Shown piece by piece: positions 40,734-48,504 of a DNA stretch of 64,000 nt. Location of the stretch: NCBI GenBank assembly GCA_040398845.1, contig JBBATH010000001.1, positions 310,001 through 374,000 on the forward strand, read 5' to 3'. This DNA is from WLND01 sp040398845 (GTDB taxonomy: Bacteria; Actinomycetota; Actinomycetes; S36-B12). A program made the translations under genes and the position numbers. The notes beneath the pieces are model-generated. The model was not told the origin of the DNA. It ran no database searches and was given only the letters and a program-made list of their open reading frames with translations. Within the stretch, counting starts at the first letter, position 1. The number at the start of each line of letters is the position of its first letter.

Positions 40734-40961
40734 TCAGGTTCCCAACTGGTCGGCGAGTGGGGCGAGAAGCTCATGCATCTCGTGCCACTCGAGGGCTTCG
40801 TCGATGTAAGGGGTGTCAGTGTGCGCACCACAGCTGCAGTCGAGGGTGAATCGGCACAGGGCGTAGGAGAATCCTGACGTCACCTGGTGTGACGACAGGG
40901 GCCTGCTCACCCTGGCAGGCTGCCGGCCCCGAGCGCCGTTCGGGGAGAATCTGATGTTCAT
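40734..40961 (-). CDS. Small cysteine-containing protein, unknown function
   Basis: 75 residues, beginning MNIRFSPNGARGRQPARVSRPLSSHQ. AGGAGG a few bases before ATG 40961 gives a very good start. It contains FTLDCSCGAHTDTPYIDEALEWHEMHELL: a C-x-C-x2-H cluster and further histidines that could bind a metal. No family recognised. First gene of a two-gene operon with the HTH/acidic-tail protein; the promoter region holds two palindromes. Confidence 0.55.
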   Translation of the reverse strand: MNIRFSPNGARGRQPARVSRPLSSHQVTSGFSYALCRFTLDCSCGAHTDTPYIDEALEWHEMHELLAPLADQLGT

Positions 40962-41038
40962 GTTGACCTCCTGAATATCGAAGTCAATAGTCTATACATA
41001 GACAGTTAAAAGTGTCCAGAAGTAGACACAATTCCGCC
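40962..41038 (-). promoter_or_regulatory. Promoter with two tandem palindromic operators
   Basis: GTCTATACATAGAC (40990-41003) is a perfect palindrome, and GTGTCCAGAAGTAGACAC (41012-41029) is a related one sharing the GTC-x-A ... TAGAC edges; centres are about 24 bp apart. Read on the minus strand, TGGACA and TATAGA are spaced 16 nt and lie within the two sites, so a bound repressor would cover -35 and -10 of the small operon. The stretch is visibly AT-richer than its surroundings. Confidence 0.55.
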
Positions 41039-41296
41039 CTACGGCGTGTCGTCGTCCGCCGGGGTGGACAGAGTTGAGAGTGGAAACGAGGCGATCAAAC
41101 TCACCGTTGCGATGACGGACAGGGCCAGGCAGATGACGGACAGGGTCAAGCCGATGATGAGGGTTGCCTGCTGCAGGAGGCCGACGAGTATTGTCACTTG
41201 TGAGTCTTCGAGGGAGAGCCGAAGGGTGAGAAAAGCCGTTGCGACAATGGCAACGGCGAGCATCAACCGGGATGACGAGAGCATTCGAGAATGCAT
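41039..41296 (-). CDS. Small two-TM membrane protein, unknown
   Basis: 85 residues with hydrophobic segments at about 8-28 (RLMLAVAIVATAFLTLRLSL) and 38-72 (VGLLQQATLIIGLTLSVICLALSVIATVSLIASF), ending in an acidic tail. No family recognised and no clear ribosome-binding site, so start and even reality are uncertain. It lies upstream of and parallel to the small HTH operon, ending just before that operon's promoter palindromes. Confidence 0.4.
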   Translation of the reverse strand: MHSRMLSSSRLMLAVAIVATAFLTLRLSLEDSQVTILVGLLQQATLIIGLTLSVICLALSVIATVSLIASFPLSTLSTPADDDTP

Positions 41297-41378
41297 CAGC
41301 TTTGCCTGCAGGGACGTGACAGCAGCGCGCCAGCGGCGGGACCGACGGTGATCGAGGTCCTTGGCGAGCCGAACACGG

Positions 41379-41789
41379 TCACGTCCCAGACGGTGCCTTG
41401 GGATCGGGTTGTGGGTCGGTGGGCTGCCCAGTTGCCGGCTTGGCCGTGTCGTTCGCCGTGTTCTCTCCGGTTACCGGCGCCGGTTTGTTTGCGTTGGGTT
41501 TGTCTGCGCTGGGTTTGTCGGTACCGAGCTGTGCCTTGAGCGCGTCGAGGAACTTGCCGGTCGCGCCACGCGCTGCTGCGCCAACGGCAGGATCGGTCGC
41601 TGCCTCATCAAGTTTTGCGATCCCGGTCTTGAACACTGCACTGACCTGCTCTGCGACACCGGTGAGCGGAGCGCTGCTGGACTTGATGGCATCCTGCGCG
41701 TCGTCAGCGTGCTCTTTGAGTTTCTTTCCGAGGTCCTTGATCGAGTCGCCGACCCCTCGCCAGTCGGCTTGGTTGTCCTTCTCACTCAC
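41379..41789 (-). CDS. Helical, low-complexity-tailed conserved-type protein
   Basis: 136 residues from GTG 41789, with AAGGAG six bases upstream. The N-terminal half is amphipathic helix (WRGVGDSIKDLGKKLKEHADDAQDAIKS, then VAEQVSAVFKTGIAKLDEAA), like YtxH-type or other actinobacterial stress-associated coiled proteins; the C-terminal third is a Pro/Asp/Lys/Ala tail (KPSADKPNANKPAPVTG). Function unknown. It diverges from the SOS-box operon; the box is 120 bp upstream of its start and might affect it too. Confidence 0.55.
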   Translation of the reverse strand: MSEKDNQADWRGVGDSIKDLGKKLKEHADDAQDAIKSSSAPLTGVAEQVSAVFKTGIAKLDEAATDPAVGAAARGATGKFLDALKAQLGTDKPSADKPNANKPAPVTGENTANDTAKPATGQPTDPQPDPKAPSGT

Positions 41790-41909
41790 GGCGACTCCTT
41801 CAATGCTCTCGATTGTGTTCCTAGTATCTATCGCCCGGCGCCCGCATCGAAACCGAATCAAACAACACAGGGATTGACGGATGTCAGGGGCGGGGGCTAG
41901 CGTATCCCG

Positions 41910-41931
41910 TATTCGAACAAATGTTCGAATA
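41910..41931. promoter_or_regulatory. LexA SOS box
   Basis: A perfect palindrome, TATTCGAAC (41910-41918), AAAT, GTTCGAATA (41923-41931), containing the actinobacterial/Gram-positive LexA consensus CGAAC-N4-GTTCG. It lies about 110 bp before the DUF6504 gene. A plausible promoter TTGACG near 41873 with TAGCGT near 41898 precedes it, so LexA would sit at the transcription start. Confidence 0.85.
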
Positions 41932-42039
41932 CGGTTCGATCTCGGATTCGCGGCTGAGGTCGAATGGTCACGTACCCGTCTGCCGGGCTCGCCTCGACCC
42001 CGAGCGCGGCAGACGGGTCGACATGAAAGGCCGACACCG

Positions 42040-42333
42040 GTGAGTCGCCGTTTCGGGTCATCCACCGCCCAGGCGATTCGGGTGACCGTGCATGACAGCG
42101 GGGCTCCGTTGGGGTTTCGCTGGAAGGGTCGGCGCTACGAGGTGCAGGAAGTGCTTTCATGCTGGGTTGAGGCGACATCGTGGTGGCGGGAACTGGGTTC
42201 AGCAGGGTCGAATGGTCGGGCAGCGCATCGCGATGTCTGGCGGGTCGAAGCGGTATCGCGCACCGGAACCTCTGGTGTGTATGACCTGGCGGTGGTTGCC
42301 GGTAGATGGCAACTCCTCAGGATCAGTGATTAG
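42040..42333 (+). CDS. DUF6504 family protein, mutasome-associated
   Basis: 97 residues from GTG 42040: MSRRFGSSTAQAIRVTVHDSGAPLGFRWKG, then RRYEVQEVLSCWVEATSWWREL and RDVWRVEAVS, ending GRWQLLRISD. This matches small proteins encoded beside actinobacterial DnaE2/ImuB/DinB genes. Function unknown; it may be an accessory subunit. The start overlaps the stop of a possible 6-codon leader (MKGRHR, 42023-42043) by GTGA. First gene after the SOS box. Confidence 0.75.
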   Translation: MSRRFGSSTAQAIRVTVHDSGAPLGFRWKGRRYEVQEVLSCWVEATSWWRELGSAGSNGRAAHRDVWRVEAVSRTGTSGVYDLAVVAGRWQLLRISD

Positions 42334-42369
42334 CCGGGTCGAACATCCAGCATTGACAAGGAGAGCGAC

Positions 42370-42855
42370 ATGACCACCCTGACGAGCACCACAGTGACGG
42401 TTTGCCTGCCGCGTGCGGCCAGCCCCGGGTCGCCGGCACGTACGCCGCTGCCCGCAGCGGCCCGAGATCTCGTGACCTCTGCACGCAGGAGCCTGACAGA
42501 GGCCGTGATCGCGAGTACGCCCTGTGAGCGTTACGCGGCTGCGCATCTGGCTGCACTGCGCGCGGCGGCGGCAGTGCTCGCAGCTCGGAGCCAGCCAAAC
42601 GCCAAGTGTCGGCGGCAGGTCCGCAGTGTTTGGGTGGTGCTGCCCGAGGTGGCAATTGAGTTCACGGAGTGGGCTCTCTTCTTTGCCGTCAGTGCACGCA
42701 AGCGTTCTGCGGCGGAGGCGGGCGTGCCATGCGTCACCGCCCGTGAGGCAGATGACCTTGTCCGGGATGCCGATGCATTCTTGGCCCGTGTCACCGGGAC
42801 GCTCGGCCTGCCCCATCAGACCATGCTGATCGCCGGCCTCCGACATACCGGCTGA
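42370..42855 (+). CDS. SAV_6107-like HEPN domain protein
   Basis: 161 residues, AAGGAGAG ribosome-binding site before ATG 42370. Helical: ARDLVTSARRSLTEAV, then ERYAAAHLAALRAAAAVLAAR, EFTEWALFFAVSARKRSAA and a C-terminal DADAFLARVTGTLG. It contains R54-x4-H59, the RX4-6H motif that marks catalytically active HEPN ribonucleases. SAV_6107-type HEPN proteins lie near DnaE2/DinB in many actinobacteria. Role unknown; an RNase switched on with SOS polymerases is a possibility, not shown. Confidence 0.75.
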   Translation: MTTLTSTTVTVCLPRAASPGSPARTPLPAAARDLVTSARRSLTEAVIASTPCERYAAAHLAALRAAAAVLAARSQPNAKCRRQVRSVWVVLPEVAIEFTEWALFFAVSARKRSAAEAGVPCVTAREADDLVRDADAFLARVTGTLGLPHQTMLIAGLRHTG

Positions 42856-43019
42856 TCGGCCTGTGACCCGGCTGGTTCCCCCGGCAGCCGGTCCGCAGCG
42901 GTCGCCAGTTCGGCGACCCCCCGTGTCTTGTTGAACTGGCGGCCGCTGCCCCTTCACACCCAAATTCCCATGACGTCTCGTGGTTCAGCCGAGGCGATGC
43001 ACGAAGGATCTGATCACTC

Positions 43020-46000
43020 ATGGCATACGCATGGCCGCATCTGCAGGTGGCATCGAGCTACTCGCTGCAGTACGGAACATCGGCGCCCCAGCGGCTCATC
43101 GACAGGGCGGTCGCCGATGGGCACGACATCATCGGCCTCGCGGACCGTGATGGGTTGTATGGCGCGGTGCAATGGGTTCGGGCGTGTGAGCGAGGGGCGA
43201 TCGCGACAGTGCTTGGTGTCGACCTCGCCGTCGAGTCGCTGCTTCCAGATACCAAACTGGTCCCGGACACCAAACTGGTCTCGGAACACAAGCTGAGCAC
43301 CAGCCGCCGTACCCCGGCGCGTGGTGGGCAGTGGATTGATGAGCATCGGCCGAGGGTTGTTCTTCTCGCAAAGGGCCGGCGCGGGTGGGCCTCTCTGTGT
43401 CGAGTCGTGTCGATCGCCCACGGCGGCGCGCATACCGAGCGGGGGATGCCCTGGCTGCCATGGAAAGCCCTCGAGGAGCACGGGGAGGGCCTGGTCGTAC
43501 TCCTCGGGTGGACATCGGAGTTCGCTGTGCATCTCGCGGGTGGCAGGGCGAACCGCGCCGATGATTCGCTACGGGCTCTGCGCTCGATCGCTGATCTTGA
43601 TCTTCGGGTTGCGATCACCAGTCACCGAACCGCATCCGGCCACCCGGCATCGACCGTGTCGGCCGCCCGCATGTGGCAGTGGGCGAACGGATGGCGGATC
43701 CCGGTCGTGCTCACGAACGCTGTCCGGCACCTTGACCGAAGTGATGCACGAGTTGCCGATGTACTCGATTCGGCGCGACTTCTCGTGCCGCTCGGCTCAC
43801 GCCGACTCTCACCCAACAATGGCGAGGCGCACCTGAAGTCGCCCGCTGAACTCGCAGGGGTGGCTGATGAGATCGCGGCGGTTGCTGGGTGCAATCCGAG
43901 CGATCTGCTCCGCACCACACTCGATCTGGCGCAAGAGTGCGCGATCGACCCGGCTGGCGATCTTGGGCTCGGCGAGGTCTTCGTCCCCGAACTCGATGTC
44001 CTGCTCAATCGGCAGGTGTCGAGTGATCCAGTCTCGTCGATCCGCGAAGCCGACCGGATCCTGCAGCGGCAGTGTGTCCATGCGATCGATGGGGCCTACC
44101 CGAGTGCTGCAGACCGCAGTGCTGCGCGTGTCAGGCTCACCGACGAACTGCAGACCATCACGAAGCTGGGTTTCGCCGGGTACTTCCTCACCGTCGCCGA
44201 GGTCGTCAGGCTGATCAAGGCTCGGGGGATCAGGGTCGCGGCCCGCGGATCAGGAGCGGGAAGCCTCGTCAATCACCTCCTCGGTATCTCTGGCGTTGAT
44301 CCGATCAGACACGGATTGCTTATGGAGCGCTTTTTGTCGCCCTTGCGCCGAGTGCTGCCCGACATTGATATTGACGTGGAGGCGGCCCGTCGTCTGGAGG
44401 CCTACGACCTCATCTTCGAGCGCTTCGGGGCCGAACGTGTGGCGTGTGTGTCGATGATGGAGACCTATCGGGTGCGGCATGCGGTCCGCGATGTTGGCGC
44501 AGCTTTAGGTATGCCGCCTGGTGATATTGGTTCATTTGCAAAGGCTTTTCCGCATATTCGTGCGCGCGACGCCCGCGCGGCACTCGCTGATCTGCCCGAA
44601 CTGCGCAACTCCAGCTTCGGCAAGCTCGCTGCTCGGGGCGACCTCGATTCATTCCTCAGTCTCGTCGAGTCCCTTGATGGGCTGCCTCGACACGTCGCTC
44701 TGCATCCGTGCGGGGTGCTGCTCTCGGATGCCTCGCTACTCAACCGGACACCGGTCGAGCCGAGCGCCGCTGGCTATCCGATGAGCCAGTTCGACAAGGT
44801 CGATGTCGAGGAGATGGGCCTGCTCAAACTTGATGTGCTCGGCGTACGAATGCAATCGTCGATGGCCCACGCGATCGATGAGATCGAGAGGACCACGGGG
44901 GAGCGAATCGAACTTGATACATCGGCATTAGACGACAGTCGGACCTTCGACCTCATCCGGTCCACCAGAACGCTTGGCTGTTTTCAGATCGAGTCGCCAG
45001 GCCAGCGTGAGCTCATCGGCAAGTTCGCACCTGAGACCTTCGGAGATCTCATCATCGACATCTCGCTGTTCCGGCCCGGGCCGGTGAAGTCAGACATGAT
45101 CACGCCGTTCCTGCGAGCGCGCCAGGGCTGGAACGCGCCGCAGTACCTCCATCAGGACCTGCGGAAGGTACTCGAAGAGACGTACGGTGTTGTGGTCTTC
45201 CATGAGCAGGTCATGCGCATTGTCGAGATCATGACCGGGTGCTCATTGGCAGAGGCCGATGAGAGCAGGCGTTCAATGAACTCGCCAGCAGGCATTGACG
45301 AGGTTCGGGTCTGGTTTTACCCTGCCGCGATTCGCCGGGGCTATTCGCTCGGCGTAGTCGAGAAGGTATGGGATGTGCTTCGGTCGTTCGCCTCATTCGG
45401 CTTCTGCAAGGCGCATGCCGCAGCATTCGCCATGCCGACCTATCAGTCGGCATGGTTGAAGGCTCATTACCCGGCCCCCTTCTATGCCGGGATCCTCACA
45501 CACGATCCCGGCATGTATCCAAAACGGCTCATCCTTGACGATGCCCGCAATCACGGCGTGCGGATTCTTGGTCTGGACATCAATCGGTCATCCGAGGCCT
45601 ACCGGGTCGAGTCCGGGCCGGATGCTACCTGGGGGATTCGACTCCCGTTCACCGATGTGAAGGGCATCTCCGATGAGGAGGTGACGAGTATCGCGATCGG
45701 TCAGCCCTACTCTTCGCTCGTCGATGCTTGGCACCGGGCGGGCCTAGCCCGCCCGATCATCGAGCGGCTCGTCATCGCTGGAGCATTCGATACGGTCTAC
45801 GGCTTCAACTCGGACCGACAGGTTCGCCAACGTGGCCGTATCACCCGGCGTGACCTGCTTTTGCAGATCTCAGACCTAGCGCGGAGTAGTCGAAGCACGA
45901 ATGACTGCACTGCTCAGTTGTCATTCGCGCTCGGTGATGATGAGTTGAAGCCGTCAGGGCTCCCAGAGATGAGCGCCTCTGAACTCGTCCGAGCTGAGCT

Positions 46001-46607
46001 CGATGTTCTCGGGCTTGATGTCAGCCACCATGTCATGGACTTCCATTCGGAACTCCTCCGACAACTCGGTGTGACACGGGCCAACCGGATGCTCTCCTGC
46101 CGATCACACCAGGAGGTGCTCATCGCTGGCGTAAAGGTTGCCACGCAGACCCCGCCGATCCGCTCGGGCCGGCGTGTCGTATTCCTGACTCTCGACGACT
46201 CCACCGGGCCAATTGACGCCACCTTCTTCGAGGATGCCCAGGGCCCGTACGCGCGAACGGTATTCGGATCATGGCTGCTCCTCGTGCGGGGCGAGGTCCG
46301 CCGGACCGGTCCACGAGGTGTGTCGGTCCGGGCGACCGGTGCCTGGGAATTGGGGTGGGTGCGTGATCTATGGCTCTCGAACGGCGTCGAGGCACTCCTT
46401 GGGATCCTCGATGCCGACCGCTTCGTTGACGACAGCCCGATGAGCAAGCCAGTACTCGTCCATGCGAGCGGGTTCCGCCAGTCGCCGTACGCGGATGTCC
46501 GGCCGGCCGGGCCAGAGCTTGGCAGTTCCCCGCTTCCGGCGAGAGGGGTCAGCCTTCCCGACAAGAAACTGTGGCATGCCAGCCCCGGGAGTAGCAGTGG
46601 ATGGTAA
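43020..46607 (+). CDS. dnaE2: Error-prone DNA polymerase III alpha subunit
   Basis: 1195 residues, C-family polymerase. N-terminal PHP domain (VASSYSLQYGTSAPQRLIDRAVADGHDIIGLADRDGLYGAV), palm with GSGAGSLVNHLLGI and the acidic PDIDIDVEAARR, FRPGPVKSDMITPFL, YGVVVFHEQVM, SFGFCKAHAAAFA and a C-terminal OB fold (VLIAGVKVATQTPP). DnaE2 carries out translesion synthesis after damage. An 18-bp tandem near 43245-43290 gives a repeated DTKLV in a PHP loop. About 160 bp of spacer precedes it; GAAGGA is 12 bases from ATG 43020. Third gene of the SOS operon. Confidence 0.93.
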   Translation: MAYAWPHLQVASSYSLQYGTSAPQRLIDRAVADGHDIIGLADRDGLYGAVQWVRACERGAIATVLGVDLAVESLLPDTKLVPDTKLVSEHKLSTSRRTPARGGQWIDEHRPRVVLLAKGRRGWASLCRVVSIAHGGAHTERGMPWLPWKALEEHGEGLVVLLGWTSEFAVHLAGGRANRADDSLRALRSIADLDLRVAITSHRTASGHPASTVSAARMWQWANGWRIPVVLTNAVRHLDRSDARVADVLDSARLLVPLGSRRLSPNNGEAHLKSPAELAGVADEIAAVAGCNPSDLLRTTLDLAQECAIDPAGDLGLGEVFVPELDVLLNRQVSSDPVSSIREADRILQRQCVHAIDGAYPSAADRSAARVRLTDELQTITKLGFAGYFLTVAEVVRLIKARGIRVAARGSGAGSLVNHLLGISGVDPIRHGLLMERFLSPLRRVLPDIDIDVEAARRLEAYDLIFERFGAERVACVSMMETYRVRHAVRDVGAALGMPPGDIGSFAKAFPHIRARDARAALADLPELRNSSFGKLAARGDLDSFLSLVESLDGLPRHVALHPCGVLLSDASLLNRTPVEPSAAGYPMSQFDKVDVEEMGLLKLDVLGVRMQSSMAHAIDEIERTTGERIELDTSALDDSRTFDLIRSTRTLGCFQIESPGQRELIGKFAPETFGDLIIDISLFRPGPVKSDMITPFLRARQGWNAPQYLHQDLRKVLEETYGVVVFHEQVMRIVEIMTGCSLAEADESRRSMNSPAGIDEVRVWFYPAAIRRGYSLGVVEKVWDVLRSFASFGFCKAHAAAFAMPTYQSAWLKAHYPAPFYAGILTHDPGMYPKRLILDDARNHGVRILGLDINRSSEAYRVESGPDATWGIRLPFTDVKGISDEEVTSIAIGQPYSSLVDAWHRAGLARPIIERLVIAGAFDTVYGFNSDRQVRQRGRITRRDLLLQISDLARSSRSTNDCTAQLSFALGDDELKPSGLPEMSASELVRAELDVLGLDVSHHVMDFHSELLRQLGVTRANRMLSCRSHQEVLIAGVKVATQTPPIRSGRRVVFLTLDDSTGPIDATFFEDAQGPYARTVFGSWLLLVRGEVRRTGPRGVSVRATGAWELGWVRDLWLSNGVEALLGILDADRFVDDSPMSKPVLVHASGFRQSPYADVRPAGPELGSSPLPARGVSLPDKKLWHASPGSSSGW

Positions 46608-46628
46608 AAGAGCAATAGCTGGTGGAAG

Positions 46629-47882
46629 ATGGCAACCGTGAGTCGAAGCCAGGTCCGGCGGTCGAGTGGGCCCACGGGCCTCGGCGTTGACGATGGCGGC
46701 TGCACGATTCTTCATGTCGACATGGACGCCTTCTATGCATCCGTCGAACTACGCAGCAGGCCGGAGCTGCACGGTACGCCGGTCATCGTCGGTGGTGCTG
46801 GTGGGCGCGGGGTCGTGCTTTCGGCCACATACGAGGCACGGGCCATGGGCGTGCACTCGGCTATGCCCATGTCAAGGGCTCGCCGACTCGCGCCCGACGC
46901 CGTGATCATCCCCCCAGACCACCGGGCCTACGCCGAGGTCAGTCGGGGCGTCATGTCGCTCTTCCACTCCATCACTCCGCTCGTTGAGCCACTGAGCCTT
47001 GATGAGGCTTTTCTTGACATAGCAGGAGCCCTGCGCCGACTCGGCTCACCGACCGCGATCGGCGAGCTCATTCGCTCCCGAGTCTTTGACGAGCAGCGCA
47101 TCACCTGCTCGGTTGGTGTGGCATCGACGAAGTTTGTCGCGAAATTGGCCTCGACCCGCAGCAAGCCGGACGGCATTCTCGTCGTTCCGGCCGAGCAGGT
47201 TATCGAGTTCCTGCATCCCCTTCCGGTAGGGGCGCTATGGGGGGTCGGAGAGAAGACCGAGGAGCAACTTGAACGGCTCGGCCTGCGCACGGTGGGCGAC
47301 ATCGCGAGTACCCCGGTGACAACCCTTCAGCGAGCGCTGGGTCAGGCGACCGGCCGTCACCTTCATGAACTGTCCTGGGGTAGGGACTCCCGGCGGGTGA
47401 GCCCTGGCGAGCCGGAGAAGAGCATTGGCGCCGAGGAGACCTTCGACGAGGATATTGACGACGCCGTGGCCGTTCACGCACATCTGCTGAAGCTCGCCGA
47501 CCAGGTGGGAGCACGACTGCGCTCGACAGAGCAGGTGGGTCGCACGGTCCAGCTGAAGATTCGATTCGCCGACTTCACGACCATCACGAGATCCAAGACG
47601 ATGTCCGGTCCGATCGATGTGACGCAGGACCTCTATGACACGGCCCGAGTCCTCTTCGATGCACTCGGGCTCCAGCGGGCAAGGATCCGCCTCGTCGGTA
47701 TCCGTGTTGAGGGCCTCCAGTCGGCGCAAGGTGCCGCGCGCCAACTCACGCTCGGAGCACCTGAGCAAGGTCGCCGCGAGGCTGAAATAGCAGTGGACTC
47801 CATTCGGGCCCGATTCGGGTCGTCATCGGTGCGGCCCGCGCGACTCGTCGAACTACCGCCGGGTGAGGAACATCCGCGATGA
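46629..47882 (+). CDS. dinB: DNA polymerase IV (Y family), catalytically intact
   Basis: 417 residues. HVDMDAFYASVEL (Asp31, Asp33) and SLDEAFLDIAG (Asp125, Glu126) keep all metal-binding residues, so this is DinB, not the inactive ImuB that usually partners DnaE2. Finger/thumb blocks SVGVASTKFVAKLAS and PVGALWGVGEKTEEQLERLGLRTVGDIA are normal, and QLTLGA near the C-terminus resembles a beta-clamp-binding peptide. Starts 21 bp after dnaE2. Translesion DNA synthesis is expected. Confidence 0.93.
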   Translation: MATVSRSQVRRSSGPTGLGVDDGGCTILHVDMDAFYASVELRSRPELHGTPVIVGGAGGRGVVLSATYEARAMGVHSAMPMSRARRLAPDAVIIPPDHRAYAEVSRGVMSLFHSITPLVEPLSLDEAFLDIAGALRRLGSPTAIGELIRSRVFDEQRITCSVGVASTKFVAKLASTRSKPDGILVVPAEQVIEFLHPLPVGALWGVGEKTEEQLERLGLRTVGDIASTPVTTLQRALGQATGRHLHELSWGRDSRRVSPGEPEKSIGAEETFDEDIDDAVAVHAHLLKLADQVGARLRSTEQVGRTVQLKIRFADFTTITRSKTMSGPIDVTQDLYDTARVLFDALGLQRARIRLVGIRVEGLQSAQGAARQLTLGAPEQGRREAEIAVDSIRARFGSSSVRPARLVELPPGEEHPR

Positions 47883-48106
47883 CGCGGCAGGCACCAGAGA
47901 TCGATCGGTCAAATTGCCCACAATTCGGTCGAAATCATGCTGGGATTGGGGAGTACGCGCTTATGAGTCGGAGGGAGAGACGGACATGACCGGCCAGATT
48001 CGACTACTCAGGTTTCGCTCGACGGCACTCAGGCATATCCTTGGATTAGGTAGCGTACTGACGGGGCGCAATGTTTATGCAGTTCCACCACGGAAGGGGT
48101 TTGGCC
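47883..48106. other. Intergenic region dinB-DUF3040
   Basis: 224 bp. GGAGGGAG at 47970-47977 precedes ATG 47986, opening a 44-codon frame (to 48120) that overlaps the DUF3040 start; it begins MTGQIRLLRF and has no known relative, so I leave it uncalled. A promoter for DUF3040 is likely here but I cannot pinpoint it. Confidence 0.4.
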
Positions 48107-48502
48107 ATGCCGCTGTCTGAGCATGAGCAGCGCCTGCTCGACCAAATGGAGCGCGCTCTCTACGCGGAAGATCCGAAGTTCGCGACGAGCCTGCGATCGG
48201 CAAATGGGGTACGTGCGTCGCGTGGCCGCGCTGCACTCGGGGTTCTAGGGGTCCTTGTCGGGCTCGGGCTCATCTTGGCGGGCGTGAGCAGCACCATGAT
48301 CGCACTCGGCGTCGGCGGCTTCGCCCTCATGCTTATCGGCGCAGTCATCGCCTACTACGCGTTCCGCGTTCCATCGGCTAGCGTCGACCAGGAGCCCGGT
48401 GCTCAGGCCCCCGCCGCTCAGCACCAAGATCCAAAGTCCAGTGGATTCATGGACCGTCTCGAGGACCGCTGGCGTAAGCGCAATGAAGAAGGCGGGCTCT
48501 AG
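48107..48502 (+). CDS. DUF3040 membrane protein
   Basis: 131 residues. The N-terminus MPLSEHEQRLLDQMERALYAEDPKFATSLR is the DUF3040 signature, followed by two membrane helices (about 49-70 and 72-95) and a charged C-terminal tail. GGAAGGGG before ATG 48107 sets the start. The gene stands between dinB and mraZ in many actinobacteria. Function unknown; position suggests a link to division or envelope growth. Confidence 0.88.
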   Translation: MPLSEHEQRLLDQMERALYAEDPKFATSLRSANGVRASRGRAALGVLGVLVGLGLILAGVSSTMIALGVGGFALMLIGAVIAYYAFRVPSASVDQEPGAQAPAAQHQDPKSSGFMDRLEDRWRKRNEEGGL

Positions 48503-48504
48503 TT

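Noticed and set aside
46629..47882. ImuB identity for the Y-family polymerase after dnaE2
   Set aside because: All catalytic acids (DMD, SLDE) are present and the length and thumb region match DinB.
47986..48120. 44-codon ORF before DUF3040 with a fair GGAGGGAG site
   Set aside because: Overlaps the DUF3040 start and has no recognisable feature; kept only as a note in the intergenic entry.
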